Origin: Coenobita brevimanus
Taxonomy: Eukaryota; Arthropoda; Malacostraca; Decapoda; Coenobitidae
DNA length: 64,000 nucleotides
Assembly: GCA_032717465.1 (NCBI GenBank)
Contig: CM064666.1
Coordinates: 6,555,028-6,619,027, forward strand
Direction of reading: 5' to 3'
The position numbers were made by a program, and so were the translations under genes. Position 1 is the first letter of the stretch, and each line of letters starts with the position of its first letter. This document shows positions 11,008-21,399 of the stretch, piece after piece. The notes beneath the pieces are model-generated. The model searched no databases, was not told the DNA's origin, and saw only the letters and a list, made by a program, of their open reading frames with translations.

Positions 11008-11797
11008 TGTTACATAGCCTATGATTTCATCATCCTTTGTGTAATTTTAACGCACAGTTGCTGCATGTTTGATCACGAGCGTGTTCTGCCTCAGTCCCCC
11101 CCTTCTACCGTTATAGTAGAGTAAGTCGACATCTCTGTTATACTTTGCGGGATTGTCATCTCTTTGTCCCCATGGCTTCATTTGCGCGTCCTCATTACAA
11201 GTTGTATCAAGCTCTCCTGGCCCCTATATAATGAGCTCAGTCTCTGCATCATTGCCACTTAGATCTGCTCCTCATTTTGTTCACATCTCTGTCCTCCCCT
11301 GTACAGATATTATTATTGTGAGTGCTCAAGAAGTCTCCAACCATCTAGCAGCTGTGTGTAATCTGAGTATAACTGTTGTTGCATTTTTTCTTGTACTGTA
11401 TAGCATAAGTTTAATTTGTAGGCTTAGTGAAGTTTTTGTAATTCATGTATGGATCTTTATGTCAGTCATTTTTGATAATAGTTTGTATCTGTAATTATTT
11501 ATCTGGCATTCACTGAGTATTATCTGGTATCTCATTTCATCAGGGCTGACTTAGATAAATTTACTCTTGCTAATTTCGTGTTAATAGAGGCTATTGCAGT
11601 TAACCATATATTTAACCTGTTTATTTGCCATTACATTATCCTTATGAGTCCTGAATGTTTTGTTGTTAATTTAAGCATTAAACTTTAACTTGTAATTTTA
11701 CCTAACTCTTTTGTTTTGAACCTGGAACTTTACGGGACAGTAGTGACTCTTCGTATTCTCACTTAAAGTGTACATTATCTTTCTCTGTTCCGTAACA
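11008..11797 (+). repeat. 3' LTR (790 bp)
   Basis: Near-identical copy of 5494-6282. Differences seen by eye: T/C at position 5849 of the 5' copy, one extra T in the T-run near 5870, and A/G at 6177. The ends are intact. Confidence 0.95.
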
Positions 11798-11818
11798 ATA
11801 TATATATATATATATATA
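11798..11818. repeat. (AT)n microsatellite, continuation of the tract split by the LTR element
   Basis: AT repeats follow the 3' LTR directly and end at the TA that precedes the next element. Confidence 0.9.
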
Positions 11819-12785
11819 CAGTAGCCTCGCCCAGTGCGCGACATCACAGTGCATGAATCGCATTGTGCGCGAGTGACCAAAAATCATAACGAAAAACCTT
11901 GAATGTGCGAGTTTACCCCACAACACACAAGGTAGAGGCAAGAAGTGGCTTAAAAACGCCTTTTTCCATCAGTACGCGACCCCCCCCACAAACAACGCGC
12001 CAATAGTGACCTAGAGGCTCATGGGGAAGGTGCTTAAGAGGAGTCTACAATAAAATATCGCCAATAACAGCTTCAGTACGTTTTCAGCCATAACAGTAAG
12101 TTAGAATAGATACCCAGTTTCTATTATAATGATGTTTTTTTTTCGTAAATACCAAGTTGTTATACTGCCAATACATCCATAACAAGATGAGGAATGACAC
12201 AAACAAGCAAGAAGAGATGAAGGAAATTGCCGAAAATGTGAGCAGTAGCGAGGAGGAGAGGGAGGATCCTCCCCTCACCACCTCCCCTGACTTGCCCGCC
12301 GCCGTCCTCCACTGCCCCACCTGACTCACCTGCTTCACCTGGCATACCTGCAACCCCCACCATAATGACTGTTGCTGCATTCTGGAAGAAATGTAACATT
12401 CAACAGGCCGTAAATTTCTTCGTCAAAGCCTGGAATAATACAACATTGGCAACCGTTAAACAAGTGTGGTGCGGCCGGGGTGGTGGCGGGGGCACTGTAA
12501 GTGCGTTGCCGCGCCTCAGAACCCCTGTTGTTTAAGTCTATCAGGCCTGTTGTCTACTGTTGTTAAGGTGACTGCCCATATTTTTGTTATTGCAGCTATA
12601 TCTGTAGTACAATGTCTGAAAAATTTGACCTTTTTTGTGTCTCTAAGGGCCAAAAAATATCCAGGTATTAGGGGGTACCGCCCATATGTAATTTTTCCCA
12701 TAAGATTATGTATTCTCAGTGCACGAATTCCCAGTGCGCGAGGTAGTGGACCGCCCATACTCTCGTGCACTGTGCAAGCCTACTG
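11819..12785 (+). mobile_element. Tigger/pogo-like DNA transposon remnant, 967 bp
   Basis: The left end TA-CAGTAGCCTCGCCCAGTG and the right end (complement CAGTAGGCTTGCACAGTG) form imperfect inverted repeats flanked by TA, as in the pogo/Tigger branch of Tc1/mariner. Near 12392-12480 one frame reads FFVKAWNNTTLATVKQVW, which resembles the C-terminal part of pogo/Tigger transposases; near 12180-12260 another frame gives an acidic serine-rich stretch. The rest of the transposase (DDD domain) is missing, so the copy is internally deleted. Both sides are AT microsatellite. Confidence 0.6.

Positions 12786-12841
<56 letters not shown>
12786..12841. repeat. (TA)n microsatellite
   Basis: Dinucleotide tract following the Tigger-like right end; probably the original continuation of the 5441 tract. 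Confidence 0.92.
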
Positions 12842-12842
<1 letters not shown>

Positions 12843-13460
12843 TAGCAGGAGTTCCCGGTGTTGCCTGGCTAAAGAGGCAAACACTCTACTCCTATCTGGT
12901 CTAGTTCAATCTTTCTTTCTACTCCATAAAGACCACGTACCTCTTATGCTTTTGAAGAGGGATAATAAGAGGTCCAAGAACTTCCCATTTCAGGTTTCGC
13001 ATACTAACGCACAGTATTTGTGCACACTTGTTTACTATTACCCGTGATCTTAAATGACCTTGGAGGTCGACCTCACGTTGTTTATGTCTGGACTGGAGGT
13101 CATGTGAGTCTCCATGCCAAAAATTGGGCTGCTGGGTTCAGTTGCTCGAGGTTGTATTGAATGGTGACCTGAAATGACCACTGACTGGTCACCTCAAATG
13201 ACCTCGGAGGTCAGCTTCACATAGCTTATGTCCAAACTAGAGATACATGAGTCTCCATTCCAAAAATTGGGCTGTCAGGTCCAGTTGTTCAAGTGTGTAT
13301 TACCAGTGACTTCAAATGACCTCCAACAGGTGACCCCAATTGACCTCGGAGATCAACTTCACATAGTTTGTGTCTGAACTGGAGGCCATGTGAGTCTGCA
13401 TGCCAAAAATTGAGCTGCCGGGGTACCCGGCGTTGCCCGGACCAAAAAAACGGCAAACAC
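12842..13460. repeat. Three tandem units of about 142 bp bracketed by a direct repeat
   Basis: Units begin at about 13053, 13197 and 13338, each with the order TGACCT(C/T)GGAGGTC, CACATAGTTTGTGTC-like, CATGAGTCTCCAT-like, CCAAAAATTG(G/A)GCTG. The block is bracketed by related sequences: 12845 (GTTCCCGGTGTTGCCTGG...GGCAAACAC) and 13418 (GTACCCGGCGTTGCCCGG...GGCAAACAC). It is probably part of a dispersed element; I could not assign a family. Confidence 0.7.
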
Positions 13461-13617
13461 TATTAGTGACCTTAAATGACCCATACCTGAAAATTGACCC
13501 CTCTAAAACCATCCTTGAGTCACCCTGATTCAGAATAAATATGGGTCTTGAGGTCTCTGGCCCTTGGCTTGAGAGTGATTGAAGGTCAAACAAAAAAGCA
13601 AAAAAATAATGTGGCTC

Positions 13618-13713
13618 ATATATACAGTATATCTATATCTAAATCTATCTGTCTATCTATCTATCTAATCTGTCTATCTATCTATCTATCTATCTATCTA
13701 GAGAAAGAGAGAG

Positions 13714-13748
<35 letters not shown>
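13618..13748. repeat. Compound (ATCT)n and (CA)n microsatellite
   Basis: ATCT-type repeats to about 13701, a short GA-rich bridge, then CA repeats from about 13719 to 13748. Confidence 0.93.
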
Positions 13749-13749
<1 letters not shown>

Positions 13750-13991
13750 GCTCGCTGGCGCAGTAGTAACGTTCTCGCTTGCCATCTGGTAGACGGGAGT
13801 TCGCGCTTCGCTCAGGTTGCGAAAGGTTTCACTGACAAAGTGGGTGGTTACTGTCCCCCTTGAGCAAGGGGATGGGTGTGTGAAGGTCACAGCCTTGCCC
13901 TTAGATCGGACTATATGAGCTCTCAGCTCCCTTCTGGGAGGGTAAAATGCTGACGATCATGACCATCAAGTGATCCTGACCGACTCGGTGA

Positions 13992-13992
<1 letters not shown>
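13749..13992 (+). mobile_element. tRNA-derived SINE
   Basis: The head has a pol III A-box-like TGGCGCAGTAGTAACG near 13757 and a B-box-like GGGAGTTCGCGC near 13794, with tRNA-like spacing. The body continues for about 180 bp with no coding content. It is flanked by CA microsatellites on both sides. It is not a functional tRNA, because no acceptor-stem pairing is visible. Confidence 0.65.

Positions 13993-13993
<1 letters not shown>

Positions 13994-14021
<28 letters not shown>
13994..14021. repeat. (CA)n microsatellite
   Basis: Pure CA repeats directly after the SINE tail. Confidence 0.95.
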
Positions 14022-14022
<1 letters not shown>

Positions 14023-14164
14023 ATGAGGATGAAACACAGGCAGTCAAATAGGGTGGAGACTGACAGATGGAGGAAGAGACAGACGGGCAGGGACAGCATT
14101 ATTAACCAGCACCCAGTAAACAACCCGTCTCCTACAAACAAGTGTAATTTTATGCGTCCAGGTT

Positions 14165-14285
14165 TTCGTTTTAGTTTTATGCGCAGGCTGAAATAAAGTT
14201 GTCTCATGGGCAGCCTGGATATCGAACCCGGAATCTCTTGGGTACTGGGAAATTGTGTTTCCAATTACCCCCGTACTATTATTAA
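14165..14285 (-). mobile_element. tRNA-like SINE fragment
   Basis: On the minus strand a B box GGGTTCGATATCC lies at 14229-14217, preceded by a degenerate tRNA-like arm and followed by CAGGCTGCCCATGAGAC. The same downstream wording, degenerate, appears at 54515-54600, so the two are probably one SINE family. Confidence 0.5.
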
Positions 14286-14289
14286 ATTG

Positions 14290-15225
14290 AAGTTAAAGCA
14301 GGTTCAGCCCAACAGGGACCCAAAACACTCCATACAGAGTTGGATATTAGCAGGACCAGGGAAATTCTTTTGGCCAAGGACGTCTCTTATGATATATTAC
14401 TGCCACCTTTAGGACGTCATGTTCTTGAGCTTATAATCCAGATGGGGAAAGACTTTCGGAAATTGAAGACTCTGATATTATTTTCATTAAGGCCTTCAGC
14501 ACAGTATGGCTCTTCCAGACTCAGTGGTATTAGAAAATTTACAATAATTATTGACGGAATTCACCTAGTGAATACGGTGGCGCCATTTCTTAGTTTATCT
14601 ATCATCAGTAAATTTTACTGACATCAATAAAGACCAATAAAGAACTCAATATGTGAATGGGCCCTTGAAGTCTGTATTAAATCCTTCAAGATAAAAGTAT
14701 AAATAAACAATAAATCGTCACGGGGCAGCAATTATACATGCAGTAGTCATTACAGGTAGCGATATGCTTCAAAGAAACGTAACTTTTCCTACGACGAGGA
14801 ATTATTGGATGGAGCTAGAATATCAATATGGCTGGTATAAGAAGAAATAACCCTATTCACAACCGCGTCAAAATTAGTATTTGATGTGGGCTAACACAAT
14901 CAACTTTTTTCACTTGAGAGTAATAACGGCCTCGCAGTGTACATACTCGTACATTCACCATTTACCCATTCCTTTGCCGGAAGAACTCTAGTGTATTATC
15001 TGGGCTGGAACTAGCCCAAACATAATAATGTGAGCGTTAATATAACATTCCTCAACTACCACTAGAAGCTAGCTGAGTCTGGCAAATCAAGTTTTTGAGC
15101 AGCAAGGAAACATGGGCAAATAACTTTGTGTAACCTGATTTGAACCTTATGGAAAGGACTTACACACATACAAAAAAATAATTTAAAATATTATAAGTGT
15201 TATCTTACGCAGATAATTATTGTAA
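14290..15225. other. No gene recognised
   Basis: Intronic or intergenic sequence without recognised motifs. Confidence 0.5.
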
Positions 15226-15231
15226 CCTTAC

Positions 15232-15259
15232 ACGTACTTTGTTCTTGCCATCTTCAGGC
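15232..15259 (-). CDS. Possible last coding exon of the SLC5-like gene
   Basis: A 28-base candidate. On the minus strand an acceptor (CTCTCCAG) precedes GCCTGAAG, and the phase completes the codon left open by the exon at 16022-16125. The joined reading continues for nine residues and then meets TAA, giving a short cytoplasmic tail. A GTAAGG donor-like motif overlaps the stop, so this could also be an internal mini-exon. The exon is very short, so this is tentative. Confidence 0.3.
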
Positions 15260-16021
15260 CTGGAGAGTATTTCAGATGGAGTAATTAGATACAGTACAGC
15301 ATCCATGAAGCCGTTATCCACAAAGGTTCTCTACTAAACTGAATAATAATTATCTGGTAATATCAAGAACGAAATTGAAAATATATGCGTCCTCTTGCCA
15401 GATAATCTATTAAGGAGGGCTGCCATGATTCCCATAAATAAGTAGAAGACAGGGGTAAACTAAAAACTCGTATTATTCTAATGAAAGAATTAAATCGTCA
15501 TCCCAATGATGCCTTTTTTTTATTTATTTCCATTGGTGCAACGTACAAATAACATTTTTTGGGGGGAAGGGGAGTTTTCTTGTACTGAGAGATATAAAGA
15601 GGTCTACGTGTATTCGCTCTGGTTCGTAAGGCCTCCTGAGTTAAAAATATCTGTAAGTAGCTGCAAAAACATTAGTACTTGAAATGAAATATTAATACCG
15701 ACATCTTAGTTGTAGGCTGTTGTACAATATAATGGCCTGTAGAGAATTAACAGATCACTAAAGCTAAGTTTTCTTTTGTTCCTTTGTTTCCATTTTGTAC
15801 TAATAGGACTTTCATATTCAGAACAACTATTATTGCATATATCCACAAACAATATTATTCTGCTGACTGTGAACATGGGAACGTGGTGGTGTTACAACTG
15901 TCACCTTAACCCTCGCATATTCATGAAAACTATAGTATTCTATTCTCGCTAATGCCAGATGCTATTATTCAGCTGAGGGTGAGTCACCTGCAACACAACT
16001 GTTTATATAGATGATTCATAC

Positions 16022-16125
16022 CTGTACACAGGGAGATGGTGGCAGCGATGATCATAGTGAGGAGAACTCCCATGATTCCCACATAGCAGTAGGAGATGTC
16101 ATAGAAAGAAGGAACTGACTCCTCT
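16022..16125 (-). CDS. SLC5-like symporter exon, last transmembrane segment
   Basis: 104 bases on the minus strand between a strong acceptor (T-run then CTCCCTCAG) and a donor (ACAG|GTATG). The reading EESVPSFYDISYCYVGIMG then continues through hydrophobic residues to SLCTG. In SLC5 monocarboxylate/multivitamin-type transporters the motif (F)YxxSYxYYxxIG...SxxTG marks the final membrane helix. It begins with one base that completes a codon from the previous exon and ends leaving one base, matching the donor at 42690 and the candidate acceptor at 15259. There are no stops or frameshifts. A decayed look-alike lies about 600 bp downstream near 15412-15455. Confidence 0.72.
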
Positions 16126-17479
16126 CTGAGGGAGAAAAAAAATGCGGTCGTCTTAGTCTAATACTCTATTTACTTTTAACTGATCTAAAATAGGCATCTC
16201 TCAGTGCTGAATGCTAAGCTGTAAGAGTATATTAAAATTATAATATGGGTGGAACTAGCCGATTTAAAGTGAAAGGAAAGGCTATTCAGCTATTGCCTGT
16301 TACTAAATTGTAAGAAGACATTAACCCAAGAATATGAGGCTAGACAGTAAAACGTGTTATGGAAATAACGTTGAGCTGTAGTATTGTAATATGCTACCAC
16401 CTACCTGCTACATGATGTTACCATTAAAACACTATGATTGCCAAGAAAATGTGCTACTGAAAGGATGCAGAGCCATAGACTTGTCGTTTATTGCCAGTTA
16501 ACTACAAGAACTAAGCTGCTTAACCCATTGACGCCGGGCTAGAATCTGCTCGTGCTTGAACTCATCACTGAAAAATTCCACAAAATAGCCTTATTTCTAA
16601 CTGTTATATCTTGGAAACTATAGCAGTTTGGGAAATGAATTAATAATCATATTTCTCAACAACTCTCCATATTGCAAATGAAATCATCCCCAGTTCTGTA
16701 GGTGGTTCCGTTGACGAGTAGGGAGCTGCTGAAGATGTGTAACTTTCGTGGATAACGGAGCTGCATCCAAGATGGCGCTCCTGGCCACGACTTTGGTCCC
16801 GTGGTGCGTGGGCTGGCCAGCCTTTGGTACTGACTGAGTGAGCACTGAGGAGTGTTTGCAATGCTGTCCAGCACTAGTTACCTTCATACAAAATCTTCAA
16901 CACTTCTCTACTCATAGCTATTATTTTGAGTCATCACTCTGTACATGTGGCTAATCTTTGATTTTCCAGCTTTAACGGACTGACACTTTGCCCTGTTGGT
17001 GTGCGGGAGAACTCTCACAAATGCAATAAAAAGTGCCAAAAAATACTTATTTTCCCATAATTCTCAACCAACTTACACTTCGCGCTTTCATTTTCCATTG
17101 GTATGTCTTATGCAGGTGACAGTATTCCCAAAATTCTGAAAAATCATGAGGTAGACACTTGTACAGCACTTATTCTTAGGCATCTTCTTTTGGCCTAGGA
17201 CTTATACTTACCTTAAAACTTGTGTTCTGCAACACTTATTCTACATGCACTGGATATCATATACACAGAGCATATCACATACTTTCTATAATACTACCAA
17301 ATGCCACAAAATATACAAAAGTACTACACAAGAAAGCGATTTTCTTTCCCTTTCACTAGGTGCTAGGCTAACTATAATTATATACACGTTCAGTGTCACG
17401 GATCAGCATTGCACTTATTTCATAACTAATAAATTATAAAGCATAACAGTACTGGTACAAAATTCCCCCCCTATTTACA
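16126..17479. other. No gene; one TTAA-CCCATTGACGCC motif
   Basis: At 16520-16540 TTAA is followed by CCCATTGACGCCGGGC, resembling one end of a piggyBac-type element. No matching right end was found. The ATG near 16772 in a good context opens only about 20 codons, so I do not call a gene. Confidence 0.4.
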
Positions 17480-18324
17480 GTCACCCACATGCCCAACAGC
17501 ACATTTACTCCATTGCCTCCGCTCATTCGCTCTGTTGTCCCCACTGCTGAAGGTCGTATCCATTCTTATCCACCAGTTTTTACATGGAAGCATGGCACTA
17601 TCATCACTATCACTAAACCCAACAAAGACCCCACGTTACTCTCCTCACATCGCCCCATCACACACCTCTGCACCCCCTCTAAAGTCACTGAACGACTGGT
17701 ACTACAACTAGTCACACCTCACATTCCCCTAGTCACAACATGGTTTTAGGCCACTGCACTCCACAAACACCCTTCTTACAGACCTTACACAGAGAGTTTT
17801 CGATGGCATGAATTCAGCTAGGCCACCACACAGAACACTCCTAATCACACTAGACATTAGCAAAGCTTTTGATGCCATCCCCCGCCACAACCTCACAAAC
17901 AAAATACTCAACACAAACATGCACAATAACACAAAAAGATGGCTGGCAAACTACTTAGCAGGCAGATGTGCACACGTAACATTTGCCGGTCAGTCTTCTA
18001 AAATCAGAAACTTCACAAAAGGCGTCCCCCAAGGATCTGTTTTGTCCCCTACACTCTTTAACCTATACATGCACGACATATCCACACCCCACACACCACA
18101 GATACACATAGCTTCCCATGCAGATGATATAACACTTACATGCACGCACCAAAACGCATACACAGTTGCACACATCATTCAACCTTACCTCAACACACTA
18201 CACGAATGGCTCACAAACAAACAGGCTCAAAATAGCCCCAGCCAAATCTACAGTGACTCTTCTCACAAACTGGACAACAGAACACAGTCACATCCCACAC
18301 CTCACCATAAACAACACTCCCCTG

Positions 18325-18371
<47 letters not shown>

Positions 18372-19281
18372 CCTTGGTGTAACATACAATACATCAGTGT
18401 CATTTAAACAACACATCACAAACATTAAAAATAAAATTACACCAAGACTCAATGCTTTGAGTTCACTTGCCCATACAACATTCGGACACAACAAAGAAAC
18501 TACCACCACAGTATACAAACAGTACATACGTTCAGTGATGAATTATGCAAGCCCTGCCTGGGCTTCTAACCTAACCAAAACACTACAACACTCTACAGAC
18601 CATACAGAACAAGGCCTTAAAAATAATCACAAGCTGCACAGCTACTACACCCACAGACCACCTACATCAAGAAACCAAAGTCCTCAAAGTCAAGGATCAC
18701 CTAGACATAAGAGGCACCCAGTTTCTTGCTGCAGCCTCCACAAACCCACAACATCCACTACACCACATGGCAGCACACCCACCCACACCAAGGAACATCA
18801 AAACAACACCCAGCACACGATATCATACACAAATACTGTCATCTCTCCCCCCTCGCCCACCTCAGACCAGCTTCCAGAAGGATATCCACACTCAGATCAC
18901 TCGCTGCTCCATTCAGTCACTTAAAGACAACACACAGCTGCATGCACTGCCTCCTGACATCCACCCTTCTGAATCCTATCTTCCTCATGAGGACAGGGTC
19001 CACCTGGCCAGGATGAGATGTGGGCACCATCCAGCCCTCTTAAGCTACCAGAAGAGGCTGGATGACTCCGTCGCTGATGCCTGTCCAGGATGCAACACAG
19101 CACCCCATACTATTAAGCACATTATTGAAGACTGCATTGCACACAATCACCTACGCCAACAACACAACATACACTCTTTGAGAGCTCTGTGGGAAAGCCC
19201 GGTCTCGGCCATGGCCTTCCTAAGGGACTCGGGGCTGTTCGGCCAGACTGCCTAGGGAACAACAACTACTACTACTACTAC
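17480..19281 (+). pseudogene. Jockey/I-like LINE ORF2, C-terminal part, 5'-truncated
   Basis: RT motifs appear in order: LDISKAFDAIPRHNL near 17850, GVPQGSVLSPTLFNLYMHD near 18020, and the catalytic ADD of HADDITL near 18120. After a frameshift the thumb (LLGVTYNTS, YKQYIRSVMNYASPAW) follows at 18370-18560. The C-terminus carries a CPGCNTAPHTIKHIIEDC zinc motif (19081-19135), common after the RT of such LINEs. A CA microsatellite (18329-18367) lies inside the coding region at a thumb-domain linker. The element ends in a short (ACT)n tail near 19263-19281. Several frameshifts mean no full protein is made. The intact protein would reverse-transcribe LINE RNA at a nicked target. Confidence 0.8.
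18329..18367. repeat. (CA)n microsatellite inside a LINE coding region
   Basis: Pure CA repeats; both flanks still read as RT thumb sequence. Confidence 0.95.
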
Positions 19282-20429
19282 AAGATTTGAGTGAATTTGA
19301 GTGATTATTCCGTGTGCTAATAGTGCATGTGTGTTTAAAAGTGTCTTGGAAGTACTATTCCAGTGTAAGGCGTGAAGTACAGAGTATGCTAGAGTTTTCC
19401 TGTGTGTTATAAGTGTCAAAAGCTTTGTCCAGGCTTGTGTTTGTTTATCTATGTTTGGGCCAAATACTGTGACTACGGTGGGTGGTTATTGTTCTCGTTG
19501 AAGTGACGAGTATTACCCTGTGTAAATTTAGAGCTATGATTGCGTGAGTGTTAACTGTATGTTGTTTCGCCAGTAAGAACAGTTTATACCCAGTATAACC
19601 GTTCGGAACTGAATGCAACTTCGTTTTGTTTTTATTTCTTGTTTGAGCTGATGTTCTAGGCTGAGTGCAATTTTGCGATGTTTTGACATGTCTTTGTTAG
19701 AACTGAGCTTTATTTTGGAGTGATACAGCAGTTCAGTGTAATTGTTGTGTGTTAACAGTAGTGTGAGAACGATTTTTGTGACAATCTAAGCAGTTTGTGG
19801 CAATCATCTGTGACTGTGGTTGGTGCCATTGTGTTGGTAGATGTAAACAACTGCAGTCTGGTATTTTATACTTGGTGTATTTAGTGTGTAAGTGAGTAGT
19901 GTTCACTTAGATTTTGCATTGTTTCCAACAGTGAAAACAGTTTATATCCCATGTTTACAGTTATTTAATGATTAGAGTTTTGATTGCATTTCCCACCACT
20001 AGCCTACCATTATTTAGGCTACTTGGTTAACTTTTTCTTCTCTCTTTTTCATCTCATGGTAAGTTAGAATACTTAGCAGGTAGATCCCCCCTCTTACCTT
20101 ACTTCACTCGAAAAGACAATTAGCATCTCAACATTTAAATCACCATTGCTGCAATGTAACTCCCTGTTAATTTGTTTCAAAAGGTTCACCATACATGTCC
20201 TTGTATTTGTGTACAGATAACACTTTTTTTTTTTTTTCTCAGTTACAGATAAATTTATTTTTTCTCCCTGTTTACAGGCACTGCTTCATTTAGTGTTTTA
20301 TTTCCGTGCCCATGTATTCCAGATAGTATCAAATCCTTAGCACCTTCATTCCAGGTGATAACACATTTTCCCGTGACAGCATTCAATTAAAACTCTGTTC
20401 TTTAGAACAACAGCAATCAAAATGTCCTG

Positions 20430-21330
20430 GAACATTATGTGCTCAGCCTGCTCCAGTAGCTTCACTGGATTCCTCTTCACCGACGCTCTTTTGTTTGAAT
20501 GATCAGCAAACTCTGCTGTGATCTTGGGGAAAAGCTGTCTGAAGCTACTAACAAAATCAATATTTTGACTTGCAGGATTGATATGTTGGGGGAGTTTGTT
20601 GCAAGCAACATTGGAAACAATGTGGAGGGGAGCAACATCCCTAGGTCGAGGACTGCTGTTGCCCAAGGCAACACTGACATTGTCCCTCCTCCTGCCACTG
20701 AAACTAATCAACCCTCATCGTAACAGAATAATTTCCAGGTAGTGCGAAATGGTGCGAGAGTGTCAAGGATGCGACGCATTTTACCAGTCACCACCTACAA
20801 TAGATTCTAGTTATTGGCTGATGCTGATGAAGAAACTCATGAGGCTCGACTGGTGGGGGACTCAATCATCCGTGAACAGTCCTGGAGTTCTGTGGCAGAG
20901 CACCAACTAAAAGAAAGCGATATTGCATTCCAGGTGCTGGACTCGATGATGTAACTGAGGCTGTGGACACTGTTTTGGAAGGTACAAATAATTACAACAA
21001 TGTACTGCAAACCTCGTCTGAAGAGCTCCTGAACAAGTTCAAGTTGATGCTGCAGCATTACAAGAAAAAAAAAAAAAAATCTGATTTCATGTGTTCTCTC
21101 CAGGATTGCAGCAAGCAGTGTCTTTTACAGCAAGGCTTTTAGCTTAAATAATCATATTAAGTTACTTTGCTTACAAGAGGGTACTGAGTCTGTAGACACC
21201 TGGAATCATTCCTATAAGCAGTGGGCTCTGTTTGCACATGATAGTCTGCACTTAAATCCAGTTGGCTCTGCTTGTCTTGGTCGTTTATTGGATGATGCAC
21301 TGTTTTTTATTCTGGCAAAAAAGCACCTAT
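20430..21330 (+). pseudogene. CR1-like ORF1 with SGNH hydrolase-like domain
   Basis: The N-terminal part (20499-20720) reads as a coiled-coil-like helix followed by a serine/proline-rich linker. A block-I motif LVGDSIIREQ is encoded at about 20849-20878, and the C-terminal catalytic block HDSLHLNPVGSACLGRLL near 21237-21290 carries the D..H pair. These two blocks define SGNH/GDSL esterase-like ORF1 proteins of CR1-type LINEs. The middle is interrupted by frameshifts and an A-run near 21065. The family's ORF1 protein is thought to bind membranes or RNA during retrotransposition; its exact role is not settled. Confidence 0.65.
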
Positions 21331-21399
21331 CATACGAGGCCTATAGGCGAGTCGATGTAGATGTCATGAATCATAAACAGACAAATGGAGGGAAGCATA

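Larger units (their letters stand above)
5494..11797 (+). mobile_element. Complete Ty3/gypsy-type LTR retrotransposon with integrase before RT
   Basis: A full element: 5' LTR, primer-binding site, one long gag-pol frame, short polypurine tract, 3' LTR, and a 4-bp ATAT duplication in a (TA)n tract. The pol order is protease, integrase, RT, RNase H, which is the copia-like arrangement, while the RT/RNase H and the GPY/F-type integrase tail read as Ty3/gypsy. That combination is known from the Gmr1-like group first described in deuterostomes. The two LTRs differ by about two substitutions and one base of a T-run by eye, so the insertion is young. No envelope-like frame is present between RNase H and the 3' LTR (60 bp only). 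Confidence 0.93.

Noticed and set aside
12466..13047. 193-codon frame containing a YIYIYI run
   Set aside because: Spans the Tigger-like element end, a microsatellite and the next repeat; not a coherent protein.
13053..13425. CRISPR-like array (three spaced repeats)
   Set aside because: Units are contiguous diverged tandem copies without unique spacers, in a eukaryotic repeat context.
16640..16887. Three overlapping minus-strand frames and a Kozak-like ATG on the plus strand near 16772
   Set aside because: Short, no recognisable motif, no splice support.
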